Shown: positions 18,036-29,351, numbered from the stretch's first letter. The stretch is 64,000 nt of DNA from Paulinella micropora (GCA_019918135.1 WBZZ01001368.1:86001-150000); one strand, 5' to 3'. The notes: generated from the letters alone by a model not told the origin. Numbers and translations: made by a program.

Positions 18036-19965
18036 GCACACTTCAAATTGTTAAACTTTTTATGAAATACTTAAGCGGACCGAAAAGGGCAAGAACAAAG
18101 AAAGAAGACTTAAGAAAAGTCCAGAGTCTGTCAGAGATTGAACAAAATACGAGAACAGCCATTAATGACCACTTAGACAAACTCAGAAAGGAAAAGTATG
18201 AGGGTATTGAAGCAATAGAGAAAAAAGAAAAGACAGCACGGGAAGAAATTGAAGCGGAAAAGAAAAGACAAGAAAGAAAAGACATAGAAGATGCTAAGGA
18301 AAGACAAGAGATAATGGATAGGGAACATAAAAGAGAACTGGCAGAGATTAATGAAAGACAAGAACAAAAAGACAGAGAATTAAGAAGGGAACAAAAACTC
18401 ATAGAGGATTTACAATTTGAACAGCAAAGAAACCAAAGATTAGCCATTATGCCTCCACCACAACAACAATATATTATGCCACAACAGGGTCAGCCACAAG
18501 GTCAGGCACAATATCAGGCACCACAAGGTCAGGCACCACAAGCACCTCCTACAGCACCACCATTGCCTAATTTAGGAGATCAAACACCATTGAAAACGAA
18601 AGAGCAGTATGAGGAAGAAAAAAAGCAAAAGCAGAAAGATATTGAAACACTGAAATTAGCGGGATATACAGATAAGTTCATAAAAAAGATGAGTCGTAAA
18701 GACTTACAAAAAAAGCCAGTCAAGATATTCAGACGGCTATAGCCACAGCGACATCTTTAGAGGAACAGAAAAGGTTAGCAGAAGAATATAAAGAAAAACT
18801 TGAAAAGGAAGAAAAGAAAGCAGAAGAAAAGGGTAAGCATCTTGAAAATTTAGTATTTAATCAATTTTTAATCTCTGGATTTTCAAAAACTTATCACCCA
18901 AACATTACTATAAAAGAGTTAGCACAGGCTTTGAAAAAGAGATTAGATACTGATGGACATAAAAAATTAAATTACAAAGACACTTCAAAGTGGATTATTG
19001 ACATGATTAAAAGGTTTAGTATTGATGTTGGAGATGAAAAGGAAAATGTAAAAAGAAAAGTAGCGGATTATGCTAGATATGATGATTATATGGGGAATGT
19101 TGAACAAAAAGGTAGTGGAGCAAAGACATTAGAAGAATTAATGGATAAGGTATTTTCAATAAAAACAATTAAAAAATATTTAGCCCGCAATGATTGGAAA
19201 CACACAATGAACAAAAAGGACTTTGTTAAAACTCTAACTAGCAAAATGACAATAGACCCGAATGTGGATAAACAAGTTTCAGCGGATTTAAATGTTGATG
19301 AAGGGATGCCCCAACCGCCCCCACCATTAGAGCCAAAACCACAGCCAGAGCCAGAGCCAAAACCAGAGCCCGAGCCAGAGCAAGAGCCACAACCACAACC
19401 GCAGACAGACGAGCAACAGCAACAAGAGGGAGCCTCGCAAGCTGCTGGCGGGCCGCTCACGAGCGACATACAGGGTCGCGGTTTAATGACTAACGAAATA
19501 GACGACATAATGAAAAAATACAGCTGGTATCTTGGCACGATAGCTAGTGATGAAATCTACAAGTTGAAGCCCGCAAGCAGAAAGAGATACGGCTTTATTA
19601 TGAACTTGGATAATCACAAACAAGCTGGATCTCATTGGATAGCTGTATGGATAAGTCTAGATAAAGACAGAAGTGTTGAAGTGTATGACCCGCTAGCAGA
19701 ATATCAACCGACTGAAGACTTTCAACAACAAATGAAAAGACTAATAGACCAAAGTAATACAGATAGTTATTTATTGATGAAGGTTAATCAAGTAAAACAA
19801 CAATCAGACACAACCGACACATGCGGATGGCATAGTATGAGGTTTCTAATGGAAAGAGCGAAAGGTATTAAATTCAAATTTGCTAGTGGATACACAGACT
19901 TAAAATCAGGTCTCACCAAACTGACAAAGTTTATATTGGTGCGACAACACAAAACCTTTCAATGA
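18032..19965 (+). CDS. Coiled-coil/proline-rich protein joined by a -1 shift to an adenain-like cysteine protease
   Basis: The first frame (18032-18742) encodes a long Lys/Glu-rich coiled coil and a Gln/Pro-rich segment. At 18709-18715 it contains A-AAA-AAG in frame. Slipping back one base there opens a second frame to 19965 with no stop. That second frame has no early ATG, and a spacer of PEPEPKPEP repeats precedes a C48/adenain-type protease domain: His in GSHWIAVWI, Asp in VEVYDPLAEY, Gln in VNQVKQQ and Cys in DTCGWHSMRFL. In Polintons this protease matures capsid proteins. The joined product would be about 644 residues. A programmed shift, a one-base error or a real mutation would all look the same here. 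Confidence 0.75.
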
Positions 19966-20511
19966 GAATGAGTGGTCATAGAGGGGATTACAAAAAAAGG
20001 AAAAAAGAGTACGGCATCGACAGAAATACTTAAACATAATGATGCTTACATAGAACTTATTGAATTATTTCCTTGCGAAAGCAAAATAGAACTAGACAGG
20101 CGAGAGGGAGAAATTATAAGACAAATGGATTGTGTTAATAAAAACATATCAGGAAGAACAAAAAAAGAATGGGTTGAAAAGAATATAGAAAAACTTACTA
20201 GTTACAAAAGAAAATGGTACATAAAAAATAGAGATAAAGTGCTTGAAAAACGAAAAGATTACAACCAAACACAAGAGTGAAATTTCGGAAAGGAATAAAG
20301 AATATGTTATGATGAGAAAAGAAAAGATTTCTGCTGGTAAAAAAAATGGTATGAAACAAACAAAGAAAAAGTAAGAAAAAGTCATCAAAGAAAATACATT
20401 TGCGAGTGTGGTTTTGTAGTGGCAATCGTTAAAAGAAATAGGCACATTAAAACAACAAAACATATTGATAACTTATATAATTTTGAAGATATCCAAAAAT
20501 TATTTGCATAA
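19966..20511 (+). pseudogene. Remnant of a GIY-YIG-family endonuclease
   Basis: Pieces in three frames follow the order of GIY-YIG proteins common in giant viruses and virophages: RMSGHRGDYKKRKKEY at 19966-20020, then NDAYIELIELFPCESKIEL ... MDCVNKNISGRTKKEW at 20040-20175, then a C-terminal CECGFVV ... RHIKTTKHIDNL at 20398-20475. The GIY-YIG catalytic start itself is absent, cut off by the protease gene. Several frame changes and a TAA at about 20372 make it dead. It sits between the protease and penton genes. Confidence 0.65.
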
Positions 20512-20518
20512 TATAACA

Positions 20519-21331
20519 ATGGAGTATAAGGGAGGAAGAAGTTCTGGTATCTATTACATAAACAGTAAAAATAGGATAAATGGCACAGACAGCGACTTTA
20601 CACACTCTTTGGATTTAAGAGGATTGGACAATCCAACTCATTGTAAAATTTTACATATCTATGTTCCAAAATCGTATTACTCTGTGGCAAGTCCTTACAA
20701 CACTTTTACTCTGAGTGAAGATGGCAACGAGGCAGTCATTACGATATCTGAGGGTAACTACACAATGAACAACTTAAAAAATAAACTGACCGAGGTGCTA
20801 ACCGCAGATAGCCCCAACAACTACACATACACAGTCACGAGCAACAATACAAGCACTGACCCAGAAGACGGCAAGCTATCATTTACCGTAGCAGACAACC
20901 TAGGCATCCAACCGCGGTTTGTATTTGATGATGAAACTCGCATCCACGAAGTAATGGGTTTTGAACGGTCATCTACTTATTTCTTTGCTAATAATACACT
21001 AAGGTCATCAAATGTCATAATATTGACGGGCGAAAAAACATTGTATCTTCAATCAGACTTAGTCGGCGAAGGTGACAATCATGTATTACAAGAAATATAT
21101 ACTGCGAATGAAATACCATTCGGCTCTGTCATATATGATGGAAGCGGGTCGGAGTATGGTAAAAGACTGTCAGCCAATTCAAACAATGTATTTAGGTTTT
21201 ACTTAACCGACGAAAACGACCAAGCTATTAATCTTAATGGTTTGGGAATAGTTATGACATTGTTGATTTACAGGGAAACGAATTATTTTAGTTTATTTAA
21301 TTCATTCTTTAATCTTTTGAAACAGAGATAA
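20519..21331 (+). CDS. Minor capsid (penton-like) protein
   Basis: 270 residues from ATG 20519. The opening YYINSKNRINGTDSDFTHSL and the following CKILHIYVPKSYYSV are typical of polinton-like virus and virophage minor capsid proteins, which adopt a single jelly roll and close the five-fold vertices. It lies directly upstream of the major capsid gene, the normal order. The last 15 residues are hydrophobic (NYFSLFNSFFNLL), an unusual end. Confidence 0.8.
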   Translation: MEYKGGRSSGIYYINSKNRINGTDSDFTHSLDLRGLDNPTHCKILHIYVPKSYYSVASPYNTFTLSEDGNEAVITISEGNYTMNNLKNKLTEVLTADSPNNYTYTVTSNNTSTDPEDGKLSFTVADNLGIQPRFVFDDETRIHEVMGFERSSTYFFANNTLRSSNVIILTGEKTLYLQSDLVGEGDNHVLQEIYTANEIPFGSVIYDGSGSEYGKRLSANSNNVFRFYLTDENDQAINLNGLGIVMTLLIYRETNYFSLFNSFFNLLKQR

Positions 21332-21428
21332 ATTATTTTAGCATTATTTATTTTTTCTATAAATATATACATCTATTATACATAATAGATTGTGAATTAG
21401 TTACACTATTTCAAAAAAAAAGAAAAAA

Positions 21429-23030
21429 ATGCCTGTCCAATATGGAGGAGAACTTACACACAGCCAGAGTGAGCTTATCCGCGGTAAGTATTCGCTTAAC
21501 AAACTTACTGCCCGCGAAAGTCTTGCGACCGTGCCAATTACCACCGTGGGAGGAATTGAATCAACTTTTGAAATTCCTACTCGTCCTTTGAACCTTGCGA
21601 GGAGTGTGTTGCGATTTACCTACACACCAGATGCGGGTGGTGCTGGTGGAAGATACAACCGAATTCCTATGGACTGCTTGCCTATGATTAAGACAATTGA
21701 ACTACGAAGCCGAAGCGGTCAGTATCTGTGTAATCTTCAACATGTTGGTAATTCCACTAAGATGATTTGGAAGCCTGAGATTTCCTATGATAGATTTATG
21801 GCTTTGGATAACCACGGGGCGGGGTTTGGTTATGGGTCTATGCTTCAAAAGTGTAATGCTGACCCTTCTGTGTCTGTGCCAGCAAATGGTTATGATGATT
21901 TGTATGCTTTGAGTAATACAACCGCTGCAGTAGCAAATGTTACAGCACACACTGCTATCGCGACAGCAGGTGGAAATACTTATTCTGATGCTACTACTAA
22001 TGCAGCAATCACAGACCTTGAAGGAAAAATCAACACAGTCAAAGATAACCTTCGTGCTTTGACTACTACATTGAAGGGAGAGGTAAAGAATACCTTTCAA
22101 CAGCCTTCTGTCACAGCCCGCCGTCATGATGATGCTCTTATTGCTAACGGTACTGGTGCTCCTAGTTTCGTTAATGTTGCTTATGAGGAGGCTAAGTATT
22201 TTGAAGGTGGAGGAGATAACACCGAAACTCCTGTTATCAATGTGTCTATTCCTCTCGGTATGCTTTTTGGAACCATTTTTGAAATTGATAAGACTATTGG
22301 TTTTAATGAAATTCTTGATTTAAGGATTGTGTGGGAGGGTACTAACAAAACCGTATTTTATGGAACTGATGCCCTTAGTGTTGGAGCAGGAGCAACTCTG
22401 TTCGGACAGGCTGCAGAGGTTACCAACCTTAACCTCTTTCTTGCTGTTGAAACCGACCCGAATGTTATCTTGGGTGTTCAACAGAAGATTGCGGGTGAGG
22501 GCTTTTCATTCAAGACCGAATACCCTATCTCTTGGAAAACCAATCTCGGGGCGGGCATTCAGTCATTTGTTTTGAAGATGAACCGCTCTCAGGGTGAGAG
22601 AATTCGCCGAATTTACACAACTGGATTTAATAATACTGAAACTTCAAATACCGCTTTTGATTGTGATAACCGAGCACAGGCTAAGATTACTTCTTATTAC
22701 ACTACTTTGGATAGTAATAGAATTCAGCAGTTTGATATCGCTTGTGCCCGAGATGAAGACTATATGCTTTTGAAGGAAAAACTTAAGGGTTCCGCCGTTT
22801 TGAATTCTAATGTGTATAAGTATAACTGGTTCCATGTTGATTTCTGGGATCACAACCGCCCGCTTTATGACAAGAGAGAAGAAGAGGGTTATGAAGTGGC
22901 TGGTCTATCCTTGGATACCGAACGGCGGTATGAATGGAGTGCTGAGGGAGCAGTCCAATTGAATTATTACACTTATGCTATTCTTCAGAGGACTATTCTC
23001 GTGAAGGGAATTGAAATTATGATGTCGTAG
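21429..23030 (+). CDS. Major capsid protein, double jelly-roll type
   Basis: Intact frame of 533 residues, the usual size. It should form the hexameric capsomers. The start, MPVQYGGELTHSQSELIRG, the later MLFGTIFEIDKTIGFNEILD and the C-terminal NYYTYAILQRTILVKGIEIM fit polinton-like virus capsid proteins by pattern and position; the double jelly-roll fold is inferred from family membership. The gene shows no lesion. The AT-rich upstream region holds TCTATAAATATATACATCTA at 21355-21374, which resembles late promoters of some virophages (TCTA in AT-rich context); this is inference. Confidence 0.88.
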   Translation: MPVQYGGELTHSQSELIRGKYSLNKLTARESLATVPITTVGGIESTFEIPTRPLNLARSVLRFTYTPDAGGAGGRYNRIPMDCLPMIKTIELRSRSGQYLCNLQHVGNSTKMIWKPEISYDRFMALDNHGAGFGYGSMLQKCNADPSVSVPANGYDDLYALSNTTAAVANVTAHTAIATAGGNTYSDATTNAAITDLEGKINTVKDNLRALTTTLKGEVKNTFQQPSVTARRHDDALIANGTGAPSFVNVAYEEAKYFEGGGDNTETPVINVSIPLGMLFGTIFEIDKTIGFNEILDLRIVWEGTNKTVFYGTDALSVGAGATLFGQAAEVTNLNLFLAVETDPNVILGVQQKIAGEGFSFKTEYPISWKTNLGAGIQSFVLKMNRSQGERIRRIYTTGFNNTETSNTAFDCDNRAQAKITSYYTTLDSNRIQQFDIACARDEDYMLLKEKLKGSAVLNSNVYKYNWFHVDFWDHNRPLYDKREEEGYEVAGLSLDTERRYEWSAEGAVQLNYYTYAILQRTILVKGIEIMMS

Positions 23031-23085
23031 AAAAAATAAAATAAAAAATAAAAGAAGAAAAAATATTTTTTGTTTTAAATAAGAG

Positions 23086-24391
23086 ATGTCCCACCAGAGA
23101 AATTTAATCGCACAAGATGAAGCCAATAGTTTTGTTAATGTTAAGTGCGAAACCAGTGGAGTAATTCAAACAAGTTTAATCGCAGAAAATCCTGACAGCA
23201 AATTTGTAAATGTCAAAGTTGGATATGACGGCCACATTGAAACTAATCATATGAAGACCGTGTGAAACCCTAACCAGTTCCTTAACACCAGTATTACAGG
23301 AAATCTTTCCATATACCATTAATACACGGATATGGACGATAACAGAAACAAAGGCGACCGTTTCATTTCTGAATAATATGGCGCAATTGAAAACAAACGC
23401 TGATGCTACCGCTGATGCTAGTATGGTAAGCAAAAGAAAAATAAAATATCGCACTGGTATGGGTGTTGTAGCCCGCTTCACTGCTTTATGGACAACAGAC
23501 GAAACCGAAGATTATTATTCGTGGATAGGTATCGGAGATAGTGAATTAAAGAATGGTTTCTACTTTTACAAAACTAGAGATGAAGGAATGTGTATCCTAC
23601 ATTGTATAGGAGGAAACCTAAATGCATTTTTTCAAGCCTACTGGGACGACCCGTGCGACGGAACAGAAGATATGCCATTAATAGATTGGAGTAAGGGAAA
23701 TGTATTTCAAATTCAATTTCAATACTTAGGTTTTGGTGCTATTAAGTTTTCTATTGAAAATCCAAATACAGGCGAATTCCAGTTAGTCCATACAATTAAG
23801 TATGCGAATGCCAACACAGGTGTCAGTCTGCGGAATACTACATTGCCATTTACGGCACGAATTATTAATAATAATGTTGGAGTAGGAATACAAAGACTTA
23901 AGACAGCCAGTTGTAGTTTCTTTATTGAAGGTACCAACACTATTAATACAAGTATTACAAATACAGCGGAAGGAGACGAAAAAACAAGCACTACAGAAAG
24001 TCCTATTTTAAGTATCAGGAATAAAGCACTGTATAATAATAGCCTTACCAATTATTCAAATGTCTTTCCATCTTTGATAAGTATTACAAATGAGGATACA
24101 AAAGCAAATGTTGTAAAAATGATATTGAACGGGACACTGACAGGGGCTGGTTTTGCCGATGTGGATGCCAAAACTTCAATTGTAGATATAGATACTAAAG
24201 CAACCGCTGTAGCGAATGGAACAACGATTTTTAAACTTTATGTAAATGGGACATCAACACAACAGATTAATCTAAGAACCTACGATATTCAATTAACTCC
24301 GAATGATGTTTTGACATTCACACAGAAGTCCGTGTCAGCAGGTGGTGGTAATAATATTAATGTTATAGCTAACTTTATAGAGGATCATTAA
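23086..24391 (+). CDS. Virion-type protein with lectin-like segment, split by a frame change
   Basis: A 59-codon frame from ATG 23086 (MSHQRNLIAQDEAN ...) ends at TGA 23263-23265. The neighbouring frame takes over at about 23255 with TLTSSLTPVLQEIFPYT and runs without a stop to 24391. An internal ATG at 23378 could start a shorter product of 337 residues. The body has alternating beta-type sequence (TGMGVVARFTALWTTDET ... YYSWIGIGDSE) that resembles a lectin-like jelly roll. No homopolymer lies at the shift, so a true mutation is more likely than a read error. Position after the capsid gene suggests a structural or attachment role. Confidence 0.5.
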
Positions 24392-24423
24392 AGCAAAAAA
24401 AGATTGATTTGTCTTACTTTACT

Positions 24424-24774
24424 TTATTTTTTGTATCTTTCTTTTACAATACGAATAACATCACTCACACAAGTGGCTATCTCTTCGCCTTCACAATTCA
24501 CATTAGCATTTGCTATCTCTTCTCCTATGTTAGCCTTCATTTCGGTCATTCCTGCTTCACTCACTACAAGATCTGTTTTCTTAAAAGGTGTGCTTTCTTC
24601 CTCCATCATCAATGGTATAACGACTTTAACATTATCATCTCTCGGTTTATATTGCTCATAGAAAGATACAATGTCAGGCTTAGTCCATTTAATCGTTGGT
24701 TTTTTAATTTCAATGTCAATGTTCCATTTTTCAATTTCATTCAAGTAGTCCTGTTTGATGTTTAGGTTAGTCAT
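24424..24774 (-). CDS. Unrecognised acidic protein, 116 residues
   Basis: ATG 24774 (MTNLNIKQDYLNEIEKW) is preferred over an ATG at 24801 that lies inside a palindrome. The product is rich in Glu and Lys and probably helical. It is convergent with the preceding rightward gene, 32 bp apart. No family is recognised. Confidence 0.5.
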   Translation of the reverse strand: MTNLNIKQDYLNEIEKWNIDIEIKKPTIKWTKPDIVSFYEQYKPRDDNVKVVIPLMMEEESTPFKKTDLVVSEAGMTEMKANIGEEIANANVNCEGEEIATCVSDVIRIVKERYKK

Positions 24775-24778
24775 CGTT

Positions 24779-24802
24779 TTTGTTTTGGAATTCCAAAACA
24801 AA
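24779..24802. promoter_or_regulatory. Perfect 24-bp palindrome upstream of two leftward genes
   Basis: Twelve bases, TTTGTTTTGGAA, are followed exactly by their reverse complement. It lies 4 bp upstream of the ATG at 24774 and about 17 bp beyond the end of the next gene upstream. The half-site TTCCAAAACA recurs at 9828-9838 upstream of the leftward repeat gene. It could bind a dimeric regulator; this is inference. Confidence 0.4.
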
Positions 24803-24818
24803 GTATTATATATTATTA

Positions 24819-25106
24819 TTAAATATATTTTTTTACTTCAGTTTTAATGTCTATAAATTTATCAAACCAAGGCTGTTTCATAACCTATTCAAGATATGGC
24901 TTATCAATAACTGCTACATCTTGAATTTTCTTACCTCTGTATTTACCAAATGGAAAAATATCCTTTGGCTTTGATGAATTACTATTCTCAATTTCCTTTA
25001 TTTGGTCTTGAATTACCTTTTGAATATCTTTCAATGTGAATGTTTCATTTTTTGTTTCAATTGAAAGTTTTTCAAACTTCTCGCATAGTCTGGTTAGGGT
25101 TGTCAT
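24819..25106 (-). pseudogene. FGKYRGK-type small protein (DUF3820-like) with an in-frame TAG
   Basis: From ATG 25106 the frame reads a helical N-terminus, then FPFGKYRGKKIQDVAVIDKPYLE and a TAG at 24885-24887. It continues in the same frame with VMKQPWFDKFIDIKTE to a TAA at 24819-24821. In this family FGKYKGK ... DxxYLxW-x3-QxW is the conserved pattern, so the TAG stands where Trp (TGG) is expected: a single G-to-A change. The family is often linked to exonuclease-like proteins. Without the stop the product would be 95 residues. Confidence 0.6.
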
Positions 25107-25153
25107 AGTATAGTATAGGGTATATACTTTATAAAAAATTAATTAATTATTGT

Positions 25154-28100
25154 TTAAGATTGGACTAGGAATCCGTAAGGGATACTATCATTTTGGTTGA
25201 TAAACTCACGGCCTGACCATTTATTATAATTAACTTTCTTTTTTATGTTTGTAGTATGAACTATGCTGAAATGGTTAATGTTTTGCTGTTTGCTATTTCG
25301 CGATAAATGAATTTTCTTCATTTGAAAATCTCTAACATTTTCAATGCTTTCACCTAAATCCATCTTTTCATATACTTCTGGATTTAACCCTTTTGAATTC
25401 AACCCCTTACCTCTAAGATGGTAGTATCTCTTTTTTACTCCTTCATTTTCATAGCATTCAATTATATGAACTCCTTTGTCTTTATGTTTCAAGTCATTCT
25501 TAGTCAGGTATGGAAGAAAGGCTTCATTCGTTGTAAATTCTAACATATACAATTTAGGAGCGATCCATATTTCTCTTATTATCTTATAACAATCTCCTAA
25601 GTCATCTGTTATTCCGCCAAGAGATTTATCTCCAAGTCTTTTTATTAGTTTGGCGAACATAACATGTAAAACTAGACTATCGGTATCTGTGTAATAGAAA
25701 TCAGCCTCTATGTCTTTATTTGGATTAGCCTCTTTTATGTAGTTATACATAATTCGTCTGCTATATGCTAGAATGAAAGCCCCGTAGTGAGAAGGTTTGG
25801 TTATGCTCTCTTCAATTATTTCTTCCTTTCTAGGAATTCCAGATACATGCCATAGTTTGTTTCCGTCTTTATCTTTGAATTCAACCACATCTGATATATA
25901 ATTTTTCGTCCAAAATTTCCAATATTCCTCATTTGATTTAATATATTCTGCTTCTGTTGGTATGGGCCGTTGTATCATCTTTCCATATAACGAATTCATA
26001 AATAGTTTAGCTAATAAATATTGCGGTGTGCCTTTTTCGCTCGTCTCTTTAGCCTTAAACATTTTAGCCTTAAACATTTCTAATATATATTCTTTGAATA
26101 CTGGTTCCGCCTCCTCTGTATAATATCCTTTATGAATTGTTAAGCCGTAGCCTTCCTTAATCATATCTTCAATATCAACACTTGTGAGCCATTGGTCTTT
26201 CATATCCACTAAATTCCACTTTAATGAGCCCATTTTATTTCTCTGTCCTATTCTTGAATGTAATATGTCTTTTGGTGAAATATAATCAACATTGTAAATA
26301 CCAATAGGAAGATTATTATAATCAAATGGTGCTATAGCCAGCTTAATTTCTCCAACCATAAATAAATTAAGCATCGCTGTTGGGTATAAAGATACAACAT
26401 CCGCATCAACTAAATAATCAGTTAATTCATCAAATGTTATTTTCCCCGCTAAGTAGTCCTCGTATTGTTTTGAAATAAATCTTTTTTTGCTTGGATATGT
26501 TCTTGCTCCGATAACCGCTTTTCTGAATGCCTTCTCTTGGTCAATAGTTGGAAGCCTGACATCGTGCTTACCATCAATCATTTTCTTCCAGATATTGAAG
26601 GCGAGGCTTGAAGTTGAAATATATGAAGTTAAATTCACTGAGTGTTTTTCAAATATCTCTGTGTTTATTTTGTCATATAACTCTTTTAACCCCATAACAT
26701 CACACTTCAAATATTCAAGACACTTATTTCTTAATTCTTCACTCATTGTTTCCCATTCTGTGGCTTGGTCGTGGTCAAAATCTCCTTTAAGAGTTTTACA
26801 TTTCATATTTTCTAAGTTTTCTTTTAATGTCCCCTGAGTATGCTTACACATATCCCACATTTTAATATTTTCAAATTGTAAAGAGATTATTGAGCCGTTA
26901 TTAATCATATGTGATTTTGGTTTGATACCTCTTCTTATTAATTCCTGTTTAATGAAGTAGTGGTCAAAGTTCGCCCCGTTAAACCCATTCACATATAAAA
27001 TTGGTTCTTCTTCGTCTTTGTTTCTCTTCTTCCTTACTCCTGCTACTTTCTTGACTGGATTATGTAGTTGTTTGTTAGCTCATTCTATTGCTATTTTTTT
27101 TCCTCTCTCTAAGACTAAATCAAGAAATTTAGAAATACAATCTATACCAGCGAAATATTTAAATCCTTCCGTCCCTTGAGTATATCCGACTATATAGCAG
27201 TCGTGAATATCAAATCCTTCAACAAGAGTGTTATTTCTAAAAGTTTCAAGGTCGTAATGAAGGATTTCATCTTTATTATTATATTTTTCTTTATGTGCCT
27301 TCGTTATTAAATGCCTCTTTCCATTCTTTAATATTTCTCTATTCGCATAATTAATAACTTTTGGATTACAAGTATGTTTAGTAAAATACTTAGTTAAGCA
27401 TTTTTCACATTTCTTTTTATATCTTTTAGTTAATCCAAAATAGTGGTTATTTTCTAAGTAAATCATAATATCCGCTTCTTCTCCTATTTCGTTTGTGCTT
27501 ACTGTCTCTTTTGTTAAGGAATTTGTTATTTCATATGTCTTCCCTTCCTTAATCAAAGCATTAAGTATTTTTACTGCGGTAGAAAATGGAATTTGCGAGT
27601 CGATAGAAAGATTGAATTGTTCTCTAATATCATTACATCTTTTTCTGTTAATAAGTGGCATATTAAGAATGTCCTTACAAAGAAAGAATAAACAATTATT
27701 ATTTTTGCTTGCTGGAGATATTAATATACTTTCTTCCAATATTGTTTTTTTACATTTATTTTTTCCCTCATAGCATCCTCCTCCGTTTTCTTGAACTACT
27801 ACTACCTTAGCATATTCAATAATACGGTCATAACCTAATCCTGATGCTTCAATATTGCTTATGTTAAACTCATTCAACATTTCAATAAAATCATCATAGT
27901 TTTTTATTTGAAAAGAATTAAATGTTTTCTTTTTATAATATCTATTTAATTCTTCGTGGTCAGTTATGTATGTAATAGTGATATGTACATCAGCATTTCC
28001 TGTCATACCATTTCTTTTAGCATCCAATAGTATCGGAAGTAGAACTTCTCGCTCTAATGAGTCAGTATCATAAAAGTTTATGTCTAATCCTTGCTTCTCG

Positions 28101-28306
28101 TATGTAAGAGAATTTAATCTATTGTCTCGTCTAGATTTTAACTCTACTACTTTGAATTCCCTCTTGCTCTCTCTAGTTTTGGTCTCTTTAAGTTTCTGTT
28201 TAGATGCTAATAATTCAGAAACCTTAATCTTGTTGCGAGCCTTAGCCTTCAACAAATCAATCACATTCTTGTCAGGCCTTGATGATGTTGGTAATGGTGG
28301 TGGCAT
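25154..28306 (-). pseudogene. Protein-primed family B DNA polymerase with one in-frame TGA
   Basis: A single frame of 1,051 codons from ATG 28306 is broken only by TGA at 27080-27082. Upstream of the stop lie a basic N-terminus, a segment with NNNCLFFLCKDILN and HYFGLTKR that may be an OTU-like or terminal-protein-like domain, and the first exonuclease motif in HYDLETF. Downstream come NGFNGANFDHYF (Exo II), DADVVSLYPTAML (polymerase A), LFMNSLYGKM (B) and YTDTDS (C). This order is that of Polinton and adenovirus-type polymerases that start from a protein primer. The stop falls between the two exonuclease motifs. If the TGA is real the enzyme is dead unless read through; no known readthrough context (such as TGA-CTA) is present. 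Confidence 0.88.
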
Positions 28307-28447
28307 GTATATTACTTTTATATTATTGGAAATATAAAATATTGAAAATAAATTAAATTGTTTTACCTTTTTATAAATATAAATTGTCTTACCTTTAAAT
28401 ATAAATTCATTTTATTTATTATAACAAAATAATTTTTTGTTTTTGTT

Positions 28448-28645
28448 TTATGCTCCTCTTGCCTTCATTTCTTCATATTCCTTAAGTTTTCTATTTCGCT
28501 CTATGAGTTGTTCTTTTCTTCTTTGATTTATTTCGTCTTTTTTTTCTATAATAATATGCTAGTGCTTTATCGTTATTAGCCTTTCGCTTAGCCTCTGATG
28601 TTAGATATAACTTGTGTCTACCGATTGTATATATTATTAGTAATA
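28448..28645 (-). pseudogene. Small basic ORF broken at an A run
   Basis: The minus strand reads GRHKLYLTSEAKRKANNDKA and YYYRKK up to a run of eight A (28528-28535 on the plus strand as T), after which the +1 frame continues with EINQRRKEQLIERNRKLK to a TAA at 28448-28450. No ATG is found at the front. It resembles the helical tails of endonuclease-like small genes in such elements but is not assigned. Confidence 0.35.
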
Positions 28646-28674
28646 TAATTTATTTCTTTAAATGATTTTACTTT

Positions 28675-29316
28675 TTAAATACAACATATTATATCATCAT
28701 ATTCTACACCATAAAATAAGGCGGTTGTAAAAAGTTTATTTAAATATATTTTCATAAAATGAGTATTTTTTGAATTATTCATACAATATGAAAACCAAGC
28801 ATGCGAAATATGAAAAGCACTTTTAACTTTAATTAAATCGTCTAAATTTTCTAGATTGTCTTTCAAAATAAACTTTACATTTGGGTTGCTTGTATTTTTA
28901 CATATAGGACATTCTATTTTGTTTTCAAAATGACAAGGAAAACAAGTTTTGTAATTACACTTAAAACAACCTCGTAATACTGAAGTCTTCTCCATACCGA
29001 CATTACAATTATAATTGTCTTCTTTGTTAATGTTTTCTTTCAATTGGTGTAATATTGCTTTTGAAATAAAATCAATTGAAACGATTTCTTGGCAATTGTT
29101 TTTATATTGAAGTGCTAAACACGATTTTTTTTTCATAAATACATTATGTTCGCATTTCAATGAGTAAAATAAAATTTCTGTTGTTTTGTCCTTAACATCT
29201 CCTATATTATGAACTCGTCTGATTTCGCCTTCATATTTAAGCTCCTTGATTTTGTTTCTAAAGATTTTATTTAAATCTTTTTCACACTTAATTTTCTTTG
29301 TTCTTTGTCGTGACAT
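28675..29316 (-). CDS. RING-like zinc-binding protein
   Basis: 213 residues, intact. A basic N-terminus is followed, at about residues 108-145, by GCFKCNYKTCFPCHFENK and ECPICKN. The C-x2-C, C-x2-C-H and C-x2-C spacing resembles a RING or RING-like finger; a ubiquitin-ligase or nucleic-acid role is possible but unproven. It ends IICCI. Located between the polymerase and the right end of the element. Confidence 0.55.
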   Translation of the reverse strand: MSRQRTKKIKCEKDLNKIFRNKIKELKYEGEIRRVHNIGDVKDKTTEILFYSLKCEHNVFMKKKSCLALQYKNNCQEIVSIDFISKAILHQLKENINKEDNYNCNVGMEKTSVLRGCFKCNYKTCFPCHFENKIECPICKNTSNPNVKFILKDNLENLDDLIKVKSAFHISHAWFSYCMNNSKNTHFMKIYLNKLFTTALFYGVEYDDIICCI

Positions 29317-29351
29317 ATTATAAGTAATAATATTTTTTTCTTTAAATAGTT

